DNA of 64,000 nt from Ruminococcus sp. (GCA_015066805.1 SVNP01000006.1:40767-104766), one strand, 5' to 3'; shown: positions 16,761-25,686, numbered from the stretch's first letter. The notes: generated by a model from the sequence alone, not told the origin. Translations and numbers: made by a program.

Positions 16761-19289
16761 TCAGACTGCCGTTTTTGCTGCTGAAGACATGGCGGCAGCT
16801 TGCTTTTTCTCTTTTTTCTCTTGTTTTTTGCAACGGGAATAAGCTCCGCGCAGAGTACAATAGGCAGCATAGGACTCCATAGAGGAGGCATGATCGCAGG
16901 TTTCTCCGTACACTGCCTGCTCCACGGTCTGCTGCAGCCGATGCAAAGCATCTGCGGCAGCGGCATCATAGGAGTACAAGGACTGCATCCGAGCGCAAGT
17001 TTCCCGCACCGTATCCACATCGGAAGTCTGCCACAGTTTCTTCAAGCGCAGATAAGCCTTACAGATCATATGGGCATCGGGCTGCCTGCGGTACTGCCGC
17101 CGGAACCACTGCTCCCGCAGCAAAGGCAGCAGCCAATACAAAAACAGCACGATCACGGCAACAGTGATCAGCAGCACCAGACCGGCACGCTGCAAGGAAT
17201 TGACCACATCACCGACCGCTTCCAGATTATTGTTGACAGAGTTCATGTCCGCAGCGGTGGCATCAAAGGAAAGCCAGCCATAGCCGGGAATATACACCTC
17301 GGTAAAGGCATGGGCATGCTTTGCGCGGATCACATAATTTGCATCGGGATAGCGGTTACTGTTGGCTTCTTCCGCCAGAGCATAGCCTTCCACATAGCGG
17401 GCACGCAGACCTGCCGCACGGCAAAGCTCGGTCATTGCGCTGGCAAACTGATAGCACACACCGGTTTTGTTCTCAAACAGGAAGGTTTCCACGTTATCCT
17501 GCTCCCCAATGGGATATTCCGCATCATAGACATAAAAGCTGTATAAATAGCTGCGGATGGCCTCTGCTTTTTCGTACTCGGTGGTCAGTCCCTCGGTGAG
17601 CGTATCCGCAAGCTCCTCCACCCTTTCGGGGGTTTCCCGACGGTAGGTGGAAATGGTATAATTCACGGCACTGCTGTAATCCGCATCCACCCGTACAGCA
17701 AGATCATACAGCCCCGATGCAGTGGTTTCATCATAGTGATCATACAGCAGATTCAGCAAAAGCTGAGTCATTTCCGTGTCGGTCACATTGGCGATCAGGA
17801 ATTGCATGGCATCCTCCCGCACTACAGTGGGGCTGAGATAGATCATGGAAAACTCCTCATTGCGGACAGTGGCAGGCTCCTTGCGGAAAAACAAGCCGTT
17901 TTTGCTGTGATACAGGGATTGCACACGGTTAGAAAGCAGATCTATCGTATGCAGCGGTGCCATATAGCTGATGCCGTTGTACATGGTGGCATTCAACTGC
18001 AGATAGCGGACATAGGGTTCCACCTGAAAACCGATTTTCGAAATACCGTTAAAGCCATAGCTTTCTGCCAGCTCGGGGAACTGCCGTTCCACTTCACAAA
18101 ACAGCAGATAGTAGTCGTAGGGGGTAGCCGTGCGGTTTTCGCTGACGAATTCGCCATAATCAATCAGATTCATTTGCGGCTCCCCATAAAGGGAATCATA
18201 CTTGGCAGGACGATCCATGTCATCGGCCGCCCAGCTATCCGTCTCATAATCGTAATGCGTGTAAGTGGAAAGCCGCAGATTCAGTGCTTCTTCGGCACGC
18301 GCATAATACAATGCCTGAGAAAAGTTCATGTTGCCATAGCCGCCGCCATCGGAAGAATCGGAAAAGCCGCTGATGGCATTCATCAGATAATCGGAGAAGC
18401 TGGAAAACTCCAGCAAGGTCTCCACATAGCTGTTATCTGCCGTAATGGAAGGCTTGGGCAGCAGCAGCACCAAAATGGTAGCTGCTCCCACAAACAGGGC
18501 TGCTCCCTTCCAGATGCCTTTTCCCACCAGCTCGGGGCGGGGCATCTCGATGAGCTCCTTGGCATTGACACGGATAACTGATTCCGGCTCCGGCAAGGTA
18601 TACCGTACCGCCTTGGGGTTATGGGGGTGTATGATCTTTTCATCACCGCAATGCAACTGGCGGCAAAGGATCATCACCACAAAGTACATGACAAACAATG
18701 CCACAATAAACGCCACAGGCATGATCTCCGCTTCCTTGGCGTAAATGGTAAAGGGAAAACACATCACGGAAAAGGACATGAGTGTACGGTAGCGTATGTA
18801 GGTGTAATAGTAGGTAATGGTGGAGATAAACAGCGTAAACAGCAGAAACAGCGCAACCGTATAAGGCCCGTAAAAGGCGTTGATAACCGACTGGGGCGTT
18901 AAAAACCACACCATAAAGCTCAGGGAAACATCTGTGCCCTGAGGTGCAAAAATACCACCGAACATGGAATGATCTCCGCCCACGGTTATGCATACCTGCA
19001 CTGCCAGTATGATAAGCACACCCACTACCACATACAATGCACCGCCCACCAGATGGTGCCGGTCTACAAAGCGCAGTAGTTTGAACAAGCCCCACTGCAA
19101 GATCACACTTAAAACAAACCACAGCAGCGTATACTCAGAGCCATAGTGATAAAAAATGGAGGTCACCACCAGCACGGAATACAGCAGCGGAATATTTCCG
19201 ACATCTGCCAGCCGCCGTACAAAAGGCAGTGCAGAAAGCTTTTGCAGCCACTTGGGCTGCGCTGCGGGCATTGCGGCTGTCTGTGCCAT
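16761..19289 (-). CDS. Membrane transglutaminase-like protein (TgpA-type organisation)
   Basis: 842 residues. The N-terminal ~210 residues contain about six hydrophobic helices. A further helix at ~260-280 is followed by a large extracytoplasmic region, a transglutaminase-core domain (~590-690) and a last helix (~720-745) before a cytoplasmic Cys/Ala/Lys tail. Catalytic triad positions are intact: Cys in NKTGVCYQFASAM, His in AKHAHAFTEVYIPGYGW and Asp in SFDATAAD. Proteins of this plan sit with MoxR and DUF58 partners in many bacteria, as here, and are thought to modify or process envelope proteins. The substrate is unknown; the dockerin protein immediately downstream is a candidate. The gene start lies 28 nt after the DUF58 stop. 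Confidence 0.88.
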   Translation of the reverse strand: MAQTAAMPAAQPKWLQKLSALPFVRRLADVGNIPLLYSVLVVTSIFYHYGSEYTLLWFVLSVILQWGLFKLLRFVDRHHLVGGALYVVVGVLIILAVQVCITVGGDHSMFGGIFAPQGTDVSLSFMVWFLTPQSVINAFYGPYTVALFLLFTLFISTITYYYTYIRYRTLMSFSVMCFPFTIYAKEAEIMPVAFIVALFVMYFVVMILCRQLHCGDEKIIHPHNPKAVRYTLPEPESVIRVNAKELIEMPRPELVGKGIWKGAALFVGAATILVLLLPKPSITADNSYVETLLEFSSFSDYLMNAISGFSDSSDGGGYGNMNFSQALYYARAEEALNLRLSTYTHYDYETDSWAADDMDRPAKYDSLYGEPQMNLIDYGEFVSENRTATPYDYYLLFCEVERQFPELAESYGFNGISKIGFQVEPYVRYLQLNATMYNGISYMAPLHTIDLLSNRVQSLYHSKNGLFFRKEPATVRNEEFSMIYLSPTVVREDAMQFLIANVTDTEMTQLLLNLLYDHYDETTASGLYDLAVRVDADYSSAVNYTISTYRRETPERVEELADTLTEGLTTEYEKAEAIRSYLYSFYVYDAEYPIGEQDNVETFLFENKTGVCYQFASAMTELCRAAGLRARYVEGYALAEEANSNRYPDANYVIRAKHAHAFTEVYIPGYGWLSFDATAADMNSVNNNLEAVGDVVNSLQRAGLVLLITVAVIVLFLYWLLPLLREQWFRRQYRRQPDAHMICKAYLRLKKLWQTSDVDTVRETCARMQSLYSYDAAAADALHRLQQTVEQAVYGETCDHASSMESYAAYCTLRGAYSRCKKQEKKEKKQAAAMSSAAKTAV

Positions 19290-19317
19290 ACAATACGCCT
19301 CCTTTCGGTTGATTTGT

Positions 19318-20616
19318 TCAGGATTGCAAGGGGATCAGACGATGCTCTTCATTGATCTGCCAGACGGTCGTAGTGCCTGTGGATGCTCTGCCGCCCGGCA
19401 TATCAACCGGATGCACCAAATGCACAACCGCATTGAGCTGCTCTACCGCATCGGCAGAGTCACCTGCCCCCGTTGAAAAGCACATCAAGATCAGATCATT
19501 TTGCATTGCAACGGCAGGGGGCAGCGCAGGGCTTTGCGCCAAGGCATATCCGGAACGGAAGCCGCCGCGCAGCAGCCGTACCGATTCGGTTGCCACCTGC
19601 TCCGGCATATCCGCAGAAAACTGTGTCCACGCTGCATTTTCATCCTGATAGTACAGCACACAGGGGTACCCCTGCCGCAAACACAGCGAAAGCATACCCA
19701 ATGCACCCTCGATCAGAAGCTGCTCCGCCGCCAGGCATTTTTTCATGGAGCCCCAAGAGGGATTCCGATGAAAGTCCAGAATGACTGTCAGCTTTGCCAG
19801 TGCGGCAGGCTCGTCCTTTCGCACCATAAGTCTGTGCCGCTTGGAAGAGAGCTTCCAGTTTACCCGTTTCAGGGAATCGCCCGGGAAATAATCTCGGTGC
19901 TCGTAGCCCGGCGTGGCAGAGGCGGAAAACACAGGTGTGGCTTCACTTTCTTCATCGGCTGTCACGGCCTCGTTTGCCACACTCTGGAACAGGCGGTTAT
20001 CAGGCTGTATGGAAGGGATCATGGGCAAGATCAGCACAGAAGCACGGGGCTCCTTATGCAAACGGAAACGGAACAGCCGCAGAAAATCCGTCAGCTCACC
20101 GTGAGAGATCCATACCTCACCGCTGCCGCAATAGCGGGTATCCAGCAGGATCTTGCAGGTATATTCCCGCTGCAGCCCCATGGTAAAGCAAAAGGGCAGC
20201 ATATCGGGGGTATGCTGAACGGCACAATGCTTTTCATACAAACGCAGTGCATGATGGTACCGCAATTCCCCCAGAAAAGCATTGGGATCACACATCGGCG
20301 GCTCAGGCAGCTCTGCCGCCGAAGCATTTAAAGGGGCAAAATGTGCATCGGCATAAAACCGCAGCCGTAAAAAGGGCATGGGCAAGGGGGTTTTCTTGGT
20401 CAGGGTCAGAGAAGCCTCTATCTGCTTGCCCTTGCTGCATTCATCGGGCAACTGAATCCGGATCTCCATTCCCCGTTTGCCGATGAGTGTCAGGGACAGA
20501 GAAAGCAGCGGCATCACCAGCAAAAAAGCAAGCATCATTACACCAATGCCGCCGTCCAGATACAGTGTAAACATCAGCGCAATGCCAATGGCCGCCAGAT
20601 ATCCTACGGGGATCAT
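19318..20616 (-). CDS. DUF58 domain protein
   Basis: 432 residues. Two N-terminal hydrophobic segments (residues ~3-45), then a beta domain, then the DUF58 signature near residue 230: 'EHRDYFPGDSLKRVNWKLSS' followed by 'RLMVRKDEPAA' and a vWA-like beta strand 'LTVILDFHRN'. DUF58 proteins resemble vWA domains and work with MoxR ATPases. The start overlaps the moxR stop by 4 bp, indicating coupled translation. Its exact biochemical function is not established for the family. Confidence 0.9.
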   Translation of the reverse strand: MIPVGYLAAIGIALMFTLYLDGGIGVMMLAFLLVMPLLSLSLTLIGKRGMEIRIQLPDECSKGKQIEASLTLTKKTPLPMPFLRLRFYADAHFAPLNASAAELPEPPMCDPNAFLGELRYHHALRLYEKHCAVQHTPDMLPFCFTMGLQREYTCKILLDTRYCGSGEVWISHGELTDFLRLFRFRLHKEPRASVLILPMIPSIQPDNRLFQSVANEAVTADEESEATPVFSASATPGYEHRDYFPGDSLKRVNWKLSSKRHRLMVRKDEPAALAKLTVILDFHRNPSWGSMKKCLAAEQLLIEGALGMLSLCLRQGYPCVLYYQDENAAWTQFSADMPEQVATESVRLLRGGFRSGYALAQSPALPPAVAMQNDLILMCFSTGAGDSADAVEQLNAVVHLVHPVDMPGGRASTGTTTVWQINEEHRLIPLQS

Positions 20617-21551
20617 GAAGCATCCACCGGTACAGCAACGGCAGCCAGAACATCCTTTACCACGGCTGCACCATCTGTATAGCGGGATTTACCCTTGGGC
20701 GAAAGGATCAGACGGTGCGACAGAACGCTTTCCGCCATGACCTTTACATCATCGGGCAGGGCATAGCTTCTGCCATCCAGAAATGCATTGGCCTTAACAG
20801 CCTTAAACAACGCAATAGAACCGCGGGGGCTGGCTCCCAGCACCAGTGCATCATGATGACGGGTAGCATCTGCAATCCGAAGAATATACCGCCGTACCGG
20901 CTCACTGACAGTGATCTCCTGCACTGCTGCCTGCAATGCCAGAATATCCTCAGGACAAAGCACGGCCTTTTCAATGTTGCGGATGGGATTGCGGTGCTCG
21001 GTACGGGCAAGAATCATCAGCTCCTCATCCTCGGTGGGGTAGCCCATGCTGATCCGCATAAAGAAACGGTCCATCTGTGCTTCGGGCAGATGGAAGGTAC
21101 CGTAGGTTTCCACGGGATTCTGGGTGGCAAGCACCATAAAGGGCTTGGGCAGCGGATGTGTTGCACCGTCAATGGAGATCTGCTGCTCCTCCATAACTTC
21201 CAGCAGGCTGGACTGCACCTTGGGAGAGGCACGGTTGATCTCATCGGCAAGGAGAAAATTACACATGGCAGCACCGGGACGGTACTCCAGTTCAAAGGTC
21301 TGCTGGTTGACCAGCGTAAAGCCGGTAATATCCGAGGGCATGACATCGGGGGTAAGCTGAATACGGTTGAAGGTTCCGCCCACAGACCGTGCCAGTGCCG
21401 CTGCGATCTGGGTTTTGCCCACGCCGGGAACGTCCTCGATGAGAATATGGCCGCCGCACAGCAGTCCGGCGATGACACAGCGCACAGGCTGTTCTTTTCC
21501 TACAATTACAGAGGAGATACTGTCTTTCAGTGCTTGTATTTTCGTATGCAT
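20613..21551 (-). CDS. MoxR-family AAA+ ATPase
   Basis: 312 residues. Motifs: Walker A near residue 38 (EDVPGVGKTQIA), the MoxR signature 'FNRIQLTPDVMPSDITGF', Walker B 'FLLADEINRASPKVQSSLLE', sensor 1 'VLATQNPVETYGTFHLPEAQ', an arginine finger 'DRFFMRISMGYP' and a C-terminal lid with 'SPRGSIALFKAVKANAFL'. MoxR ATPases act as chaperone-like remodelers of partner proteins with vWA/DUF58 domains; the partner is encoded next. First gene of a five-gene operon (moxR, DUF58, transglutaminase, C39-like/SH3/dockerin, small protein). Confidence 0.93.
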   Translation of the reverse strand: MHTKIQALKDSISSVIVGKEQPVRCVIAGLLCGGHILIEDVPGVGKTQIAAALARSVGGTFNRIQLTPDVMPSDITGFTLVNQQTFELEYRPGAAMCNFLLADEINRASPKVQSSLLEVMEEQQISIDGATHPLPKPFMVLATQNPVETYGTFHLPEAQMDRFFMRISMGYPTEDEELMILARTEHRNPIRNIEKAVLCPEDILALQAAVQEITVSEPVRRYILRIADATRHHDALVLGASPRGSIALFKAVKANAFLDGRSYALPDDVKVMAESVLSHRLILSPKGKSRYTDGAAVVKDVLAAVAVPVDAS

Positions 21552-21631
21552 GACATAATATCCTTTCCTGTTATCTTTGCGTCGCCTGCCTCAATGCCCT
21601 TTCGGCAACATGGGGCAGTTCTCCTGATACC

Positions 21632-21660
21632 ATTATATGATATTTTGTGGAAAAAAGCAA
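21632..21660 (-). promoter_or_regulatory. Likely sigma-A promoter of the moxR operon
   Basis: Minus strand: TTGCTT (21655-21660), 17-bp spacer, TATAAT (21632-21637), giving an ~75-nt leader. Confidence 0.65.
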
Positions 21661-21715
21661 GTATAATTTGCATTTTCCTGTCAACCCATGCCAAAGCATA
21701 ATCGTGATAAAGCTC

Positions 21716-21744
21716 TTGACAGCAGCAGGGAAAACAGCTATAAT
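21716..21744 (+). promoter_or_regulatory. Consensus sigma-A promoter of the zinc-ribbon/TM2 gene
   Basis: Perfect TTGACA (21716-21721), 17-bp spacer, perfect TATAAT (21739-21744). Confidence 0.88.
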
Positions 21745-21806
21745 ATATGTGTATGCCTGTGCGATCCCGCACAGCGCACCCGCCAAGCAAGGAGGAACAA
21801 AATCCC

Positions 21807-22478
21807 ATGAAACAAAATGAGCTTACACAGCGGTTCTGCCGCAACTGTGCCACTATTCTCACCGATACCGACATCTGCTGCCCCCAGTGCGGCTTTGCCG
21901 TAGGTACCGGTATGCGATTCTGCCCCTATTGCGGTGATCCTGCCGCCGTGGGAGCCACCACCTGTACCACCTGCTGCCAGCCGCTGATGCAGACCGACAG
22001 CGCTTCCGTGCGGAGCACTGCCGCACCCACCATGGCAGATGCCAATGTTGCCTATGCGCCGCCTCCCGTACAGCAGCAGCCTGTTTACCCCCAGGCAGCG
22101 CCGCCCCCTGTACAGCGGCAGACAGTACATCCGCAGGCGGCACCGCCCCCTGTGCAGTATGTACCGAACAATCAGCAGGGTGGCTACGCTTACCGCAACG
22201 GTGCCATGCCCCAGAACACCGTCAGCTACAACACCTACACCGCAAACGCACAAAAATCCAAGATCACAGGCGGTATTCTCGGTATCTTTCTGGGAATGTT
22301 CGGCGTGCATAACTTTTACCTGGGCTATACCGGCAAGGCAGTTGCACAACTGCTGCTTACGCTGCTTTCCTGCTTTATGCTCTCCCCCATTACAGAGATC
22401 TGGGGGCTGATCGAGGGCATTATGATCCTCGCAGGCAGCATCTCCACCGACGGAAAAGGTGTGCCCCTGAAGGATTGA
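21807..22478 (+). CDS. Double zinc-ribbon TM2-domain membrane protein
   Basis: 223 residues, with AAGGAGG ~10 nt before the ATG. The N-terminus has two zinc-ribbon-like Cys clusters (FCRNC...CCPQC at ~10-26 and FCPYC...CTTC at ~36-53). A Pro/Gln-rich spacer with a repeated 'YPQAAPPPVQ' motif covers residues ~75-130. The C-terminal TM2 domain has two helices: 'GGILGIFLGMFGVHNFYLGY' and 'LLTLLSCFMLSPITEIWGLI'. The GxFGxHxFYLG signature is typical of TM2. Function in this organism is unknown; TM2 proteins often occur as small sensors or scaffold parts at the membrane. Confidence 0.88.
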   Translation: MKQNELTQRFCRNCATILTDTDICCPQCGFAVGTGMRFCPYCGDPAAVGATTCTTCCQPLMQTDSASVRSTAAPTMADANVAYAPPPVQQQPVYPQAAPPPVQRQTVHPQAAPPPVQYVPNNQQGGYAYRNGAMPQNTVSYNTYTANAQKSKITGGILGIFLGMFGVHNFYLGYTGKAVAQLLLTLLSCFMLSPITEIWGLIEGIMILAGSISTDGKGVPLKD

Positions 22479-22561
22479 TCCGCCACGGGGATTTCACGGA
22501 ATTTTCCTTTGGCAGACACAAAAACCACTGTTACTTTCAGTTTGTTTTAAGAATACGGCTC

Positions 22562-22675
22562 TATAATGAAAGCATCATCGGGGCAGACCCGATGCATGAG
22601 CAACAGAAAAAAGGAGGGAGCCGTGCCAAATGACCCGCCGATGACGGCGGCATCATTCCAAGGCACGCAGGAAAC
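22562..22675 (+). promoter_or_regulatory. Structured leader of the VTC/DUF4956 operon
   Basis: A TATAAT (22562-22567) marks a likely start, though the -35 is not clear. The leader folds into CATCGGG/CCCGATG, a perfect CCGCCG-ATGA-CGGCGG hairpin (22635-22650) and an outer GTGCC/GGCAC stem. A strong AAGGAGG (22611-22617) precedes a leader reading frame rather than the VTC start, whose own ribosome site (CAGGAAAC) is weak. I match it to no riboswitch class I know. Confidence 0.55.
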
Positions 22676-22709
22676 ATGGCTATCAGCACCTTTCAGCGCC
22701 GTGAAGTGA
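22623..22709 (+). CDS. Possible 28-residue leader peptide overlapping the VTC gene start
   Basis: GTG start 5 nt after a strong AAGGAGGGA. The 28-codon frame runs through the CCGCCG/CGGCGG hairpin, past the VTC start codon in another frame, and stops at 22709, 33 bp inside the VTC gene. The peptide is unremarkable (no signal, no run of one amino acid). If translated, it would melt the hairpin and could couple ribosomes to the weak VTC start. This is inference; the frame could be accidental. Confidence 0.35.
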   Translation: MPNDPPMTAASFQGTQETWLSAPFSAVK

Positions 22710-23434
22710 AATATCTGCTCTCCATGGAGCAGTTTGAAGCCCTTCTCCCCATCATTCACGAGCATATGAACCCCGATAAATACTGTGTGGACGGCAAGGA
22801 ATACGGCATCTACAACATTTATTACGATACCCCCGACAACTTCCTGATCCGCACCTCCATCGAGAAGCCCTATTACAAGGAGAAACTGCGGCTGCGCAGC
22901 TACTACTCCCCCGCATCTCCCGATGACACTGTTTTCCTTGAGGTCAAAAAGAAGATCGGCGGCATTGTGACCAAGCGGCGTGTGGCAATGACCCTGCGGG
23001 AGGCAGAAACCTATCTGCAGACCAGAGTCAAGCCCTACTACGAGCGTTTTATCGACCAGCAGGTGATGAAGGAATTTGATGTGTTCCTCAACCACTACGA
23101 CTGCGCTCCCAAGCAATACATCAGCTACCAGCGTGCCGCATTCTTCGGCAAGGAGGATAAAAACTTCCGCCTGACCTTTGACCGCCGGATCACCGCCCGC
23201 CGTGAGGATGTTTCTCTGAGCAGAGAAAGCTACGGCGAGCAGCTCATTGCCGCCGACCAGCGGCTTATGGAGATCAAGGTTCCCGGCTCCGTGCCCATGT
23301 GGATGACCCAGGCACTCTCGGAGCTGGAGATCCGCCGCAGAAGCTTTTCCAAGTATGGTACTGCGTACAAGAACTACATCCGCAGCCAGATAGAAGCACA
23401 GCAACAAACAGAAAGGAAGATCTCGTATGCTTAA
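22676..23434 (+). CDS. VTC-domain polyphosphate polymerase-like protein
   Basis: 252 residues. Tunnel-type (CYTH-related) VTC domain with the basic/acidic strand motifs in order: FQRREVKYLLS, NIYYDTPDNFLIR, KEKLRLRSYY, VFLEVKKKIGG, TKRRVAM, YISYQRAAFFG, FRLTFDRRI and LMEIKVPG. The yeast VTC4 homologue makes polyphosphate from ATP inside such a tunnel. In bacteria the domain is found, as here, beside DUF4956 membrane proteins and secreted CotH or beta-helix proteins, and its product has rarely been tested. The stop overlaps the DUF4956 start by 8 bp. Its start codon has only a weak ribosome site and may depend on the leader frame upstream. Confidence 0.88.
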   Translation: MAISTFQRREVKYLLSMEQFEALLPIIHEHMNPDKYCVDGKEYGIYNIYYDTPDNFLIRTSIEKPYYKEKLRLRSYYSPASPDDTVFLEVKKKIGGIVTKRRVAMTLREAETYLQTRVKPYYERFIDQQVMKEFDVFLNHYDCAPKQYISYQRAAFFGKEDKNFRLTFDRRITARREDVSLSRESYGEQLIAADQRLMEIKVPGSVPMWMTQALSELEIRRRSFSKYGTAYKNYIRSQIEAQQQTERKISYA

Positions 23435-24191
23435 CATTGTCAGACCCGTTGCCCATGCCGCAGGCATTTTCTCCCGTGTGTATCAGGATCAGTCCGCTGC
23501 TGACCTGAATTTCCCTACTGCCGGCCAGGTGTTGACCTGTGTGGTCAGTGCGCTGGTGCTGGGCTTCCTCATTAGTCTGGTGTACATCTTCACCCACCGC
23601 AAATCCGGCTATACCCAGAGCTATGTGATCACTATGCCCATGCTTTCCGCATTGGTTTCTACCGTTATTATTATGATGTGCCTGCTGACCAGCGGTGCCG
23701 GTATGACCGCCGCCATCAGCCTGACAGGTGCATTTTCTCTGGTACGTTTCCGCAGCGCACCCGGAGACCCCCGCGATATCTCCTACATCTTCTTTGCCAT
23801 GGCCATGGGCGTTGTGTGCGGTCTGGGCTTTGTAGGCTACGCCGCAGTGTTCTTCCTGATCCTTGCAGCAGCACTGGTGATCCTGCACCTGACCGACTTT
23901 GCTGCGCCCCACACCCAGGATATGACCCTGAAGATCACCATCCCCGAGAACCTGAACTACAACGGCCTGTTTGACAAGGTTATGGAGAAATACACCACCA
24001 GTTGGAAGCTGCGCCGTGTCAAGACCACCGATTTCGGTACTTTGTTTGATCTGGTGTACGCTGTCAGAGTGAAGACCGATGCCGATCAGAAGAAGTTCAT
24101 TGATGATATCCGTGCCCTCAACGGCAACCTGAATGTTACGCTGGTGCTGTACAAGTACGATGACCAGATCTATGACATCAAGGCAAAATAA
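23427..24191 (+). CDS. DUF4956 membrane protein
   Basis: 254 residues. About four hydrophobic helices in the first ~150 residues: LTCVVSALVLGFLISLVYIF, SYVITMPMLSALVSTVIIMM, a Gly-rich GMTAAISLTGAFSLVRFRSA loop, and GVVCGLGFVGYAAVFFLILA. The family hallmark 'GAFSLVRFRSAPGDPRDISYIFFAM' region lies near residue 95. A C-terminal cytoplasmic alpha/beta domain (residues ~160-250) follows. It overlaps the VTC gene and is presumably its membrane partner. The biochemical role is not established. Confidence 0.9.
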   Translation: MLNIVRPVAHAAGIFSRVYQDQSAADLNFPTAGQVLTCVVSALVLGFLISLVYIFTHRKSGYTQSYVITMPMLSALVSTVIIMMCLLTSGAGMTAAISLTGAFSLVRFRSAPGDPRDISYIFFAMAMGVVCGLGFVGYAAVFFLILAAALVILHLTDFAAPHTQDMTLKITIPENLNYNGLFDKVMEKYTTSWKLRRVKTTDFGTLFDLVYAVRVKTDADQKKFIDDIRALNGNLNVTLVLYKYDDQIYDIKAK

Positions 24192-24211
24192 GACTTCCAT
24201 GTCGCAATTCC

Positions 24212-24242
24212 CGAAAAGACTGAGGCACCCTCGGTCTTTTCG
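24212..24242 (+). promoter_or_regulatory. Intercistronic stem-loop
   Basis: 14-bp stem CGAAAAGACTGAGG / CCTCGGTCTTTTCG with a 3-nt loop between the DUF4956 and beta-helix genes. No T-run follows, so it may be a partial terminator or an RNA-stability element. Confidence 0.6.
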
Positions 24243-24287
24243 TGTATGCAAGCGATGATACCACATCAAAGGAAAGGAATGCATACT

Positions 24288-25646
24288 ATGGCAAGAACCA
24301 AGCACAGATTCCTTGCGGTGCTTTCTGCCGCAGCCATGCTTTGCGCTATGGCTGCCTGCAGTGAGGACAGCAGCGTTTCCGATCAGACCGCTGACCACAG
24401 CAGCGTTTCGGAAAACAGCGCCGCCCCCGAAAACAGTACCGCCCACAAAGATGAAAGCAGCTCCGGCGGTGCAAAGCCCGAGGATCCTTCCTCCAAGCAG
24501 GAAGAAAGCAGCAACGATGTTTCTCAGCCTGACCCCACTGAAAGCAGTGCGGACAGTGAAGATCCCTCCAAGCCCGAAGACAGCGGGGCTTCCCAGTCAA
24601 CCGTTACCACAACAGTTACCTCTGCCAGCCAGAGCAGCAGCACCACCGCCTCAAGCGCAGAGTCCTCCGAGGTCAAGGAGATCAAATACATCTACCTGCA
24701 GGATACCACCGCACAGTATTCCGGCAGCGGTATTATGGTAGATGGCAGCACCGTAACCATCACCAAGGGCGGTACTTATGTGATCTCCGGTACGCTCAAC
24801 GGTGCCCTGCAGGTGCTGACCGATGACAAAAAAGTCTATCTGGAGCTGGATAATGCCCATATCAACAATGCCGCAGGTGCCGCACTGAATGTGCAGCAGG
24901 CCAAGCGGATCAGCATTACGACCCTGAAGGGTACGGTCAACAGCTTTACCGATGGCGGCGTGCATGAAGAAACCCGCGGTGCTATCTTTACCAATGATAC
25001 CATTGAGCTTAACGGCGAGGGTGTGCTGAACATCACCGCCAATTATGCCCACGGCATCCGCAGCGATGACGATATCATCCTCAACAGCGGCACCGTGAAC
25101 ATCCAATCCACCAAGAGCGGCTTCCACTGCAACGATGGTATTGAGATCAACGGCGGCAGCCTGTTCTGCAATGCAGGTACCAACGGCATTAAAACCGAAG
25201 GCTACATCACCATTACCGGCGGGCATTCCGTGTTCATCGGCGGCAACCGTGAGGAAAAAGGTGCCATTCACTGTGATGGCGTGTTCAGCTATCACGGCGG
25301 CACATTTTATGCCATCGGCAACCTGTGTGCAATCCCCGATGCCGCTTCCTCCACTGCCAATGCAGTTGCCATTGCGTTTACCAACCTGTTTGGACCCAAC
25401 CGTGCAGTCAATGTCAGGGCGGACGGCAAGGATGTGCTGACCATTACCTCACCCAACAACTTCCGTTATGTGGTGTTCGGCGGTGCCGGCCTGACAACCG
25501 AAGGCAGCTACAGCGTGTCCGCAGGCGGCACTATGGAAGGCGCAGCTACAAACTACATCGGTACAGCCGGAAATTATTCCGGCGGAAATGCTTATTTTGA
25601 TTTTGCCGCTTCCGGAGTAGTCACTTCCGTAACGGTGGAATCCTGA
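24288..25646 (+). CDS. Beta-helix carbohydrate-binding-type lipoprotein (Cthe_2159-like)
   Basis: 452 residues. The start at 24288 has AAAGGA ~9 nt upstream. Signal with probable lipobox: FLAVLSAAAMLCAMAAC, Cys ~23. A Ser/Glu/Pro-rich linker covers residues ~24-145. The remainder is a right-handed beta-helix with short strands: GTYVISGTLNGALQV, VYLELDNAHINN, ISITTLKGTVNSFTD, GAIFTNDTIELNGEGVLNI, HGIRSDDDIILNSGTVNI and GFHCNDGIEINGGSLFC. This is the pattern of the Clostridium thermocellum Cthe_2159 family, which binds acidic polysaccharides and calcium. It is commonly found with VTC and DUF4956 genes. Likely a surface glycan-binding protein; ligand not shown. Confidence 0.83.
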   Translation: MARTKHRFLAVLSAAAMLCAMAACSEDSSVSDQTADHSSVSENSAAPENSTAHKDESSSGGAKPEDPSSKQEESSNDVSQPDPTESSADSEDPSKPEDSGASQSTVTTTVTSASQSSSTTASSAESSEVKEIKYIYLQDTTAQYSGSGIMVDGSTVTITKGGTYVISGTLNGALQVLTDDKKVYLELDNAHINNAAGAALNVQQAKRISITTLKGTVNSFTDGGVHEETRGAIFTNDTIELNGEGVLNITANYAHGIRSDDDIILNSGTVNIQSTKSGFHCNDGIEINGGSLFCNAGTNGIKTEGYITITGGHSVFIGGNREEKGAIHCDGVFSYHGGTFYAIGNLCAIPDAASSTANAVAIAFTNLFGPNRAVNVRADGKDVLTITSPNNFRYVVFGGAGLTTEGSYSVSAGGTMEGAATNYIGTAGNYSGGNAYFDFAASGVVTSVTVES

Positions 25647-25655
25647 TGACAAAGC

Positions 25656-25686
25656 AGCGGGAAGATATTCTCTTCCCGCTTTTCTT
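25656..25686 (+). terminator. Intrinsic terminator of the VTC operon
   Basis: AGCGGGAAGA (25656-25665) / TCTTCCCGCT (25671-25680) followed by TTTCTTT. Confidence 0.88.
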
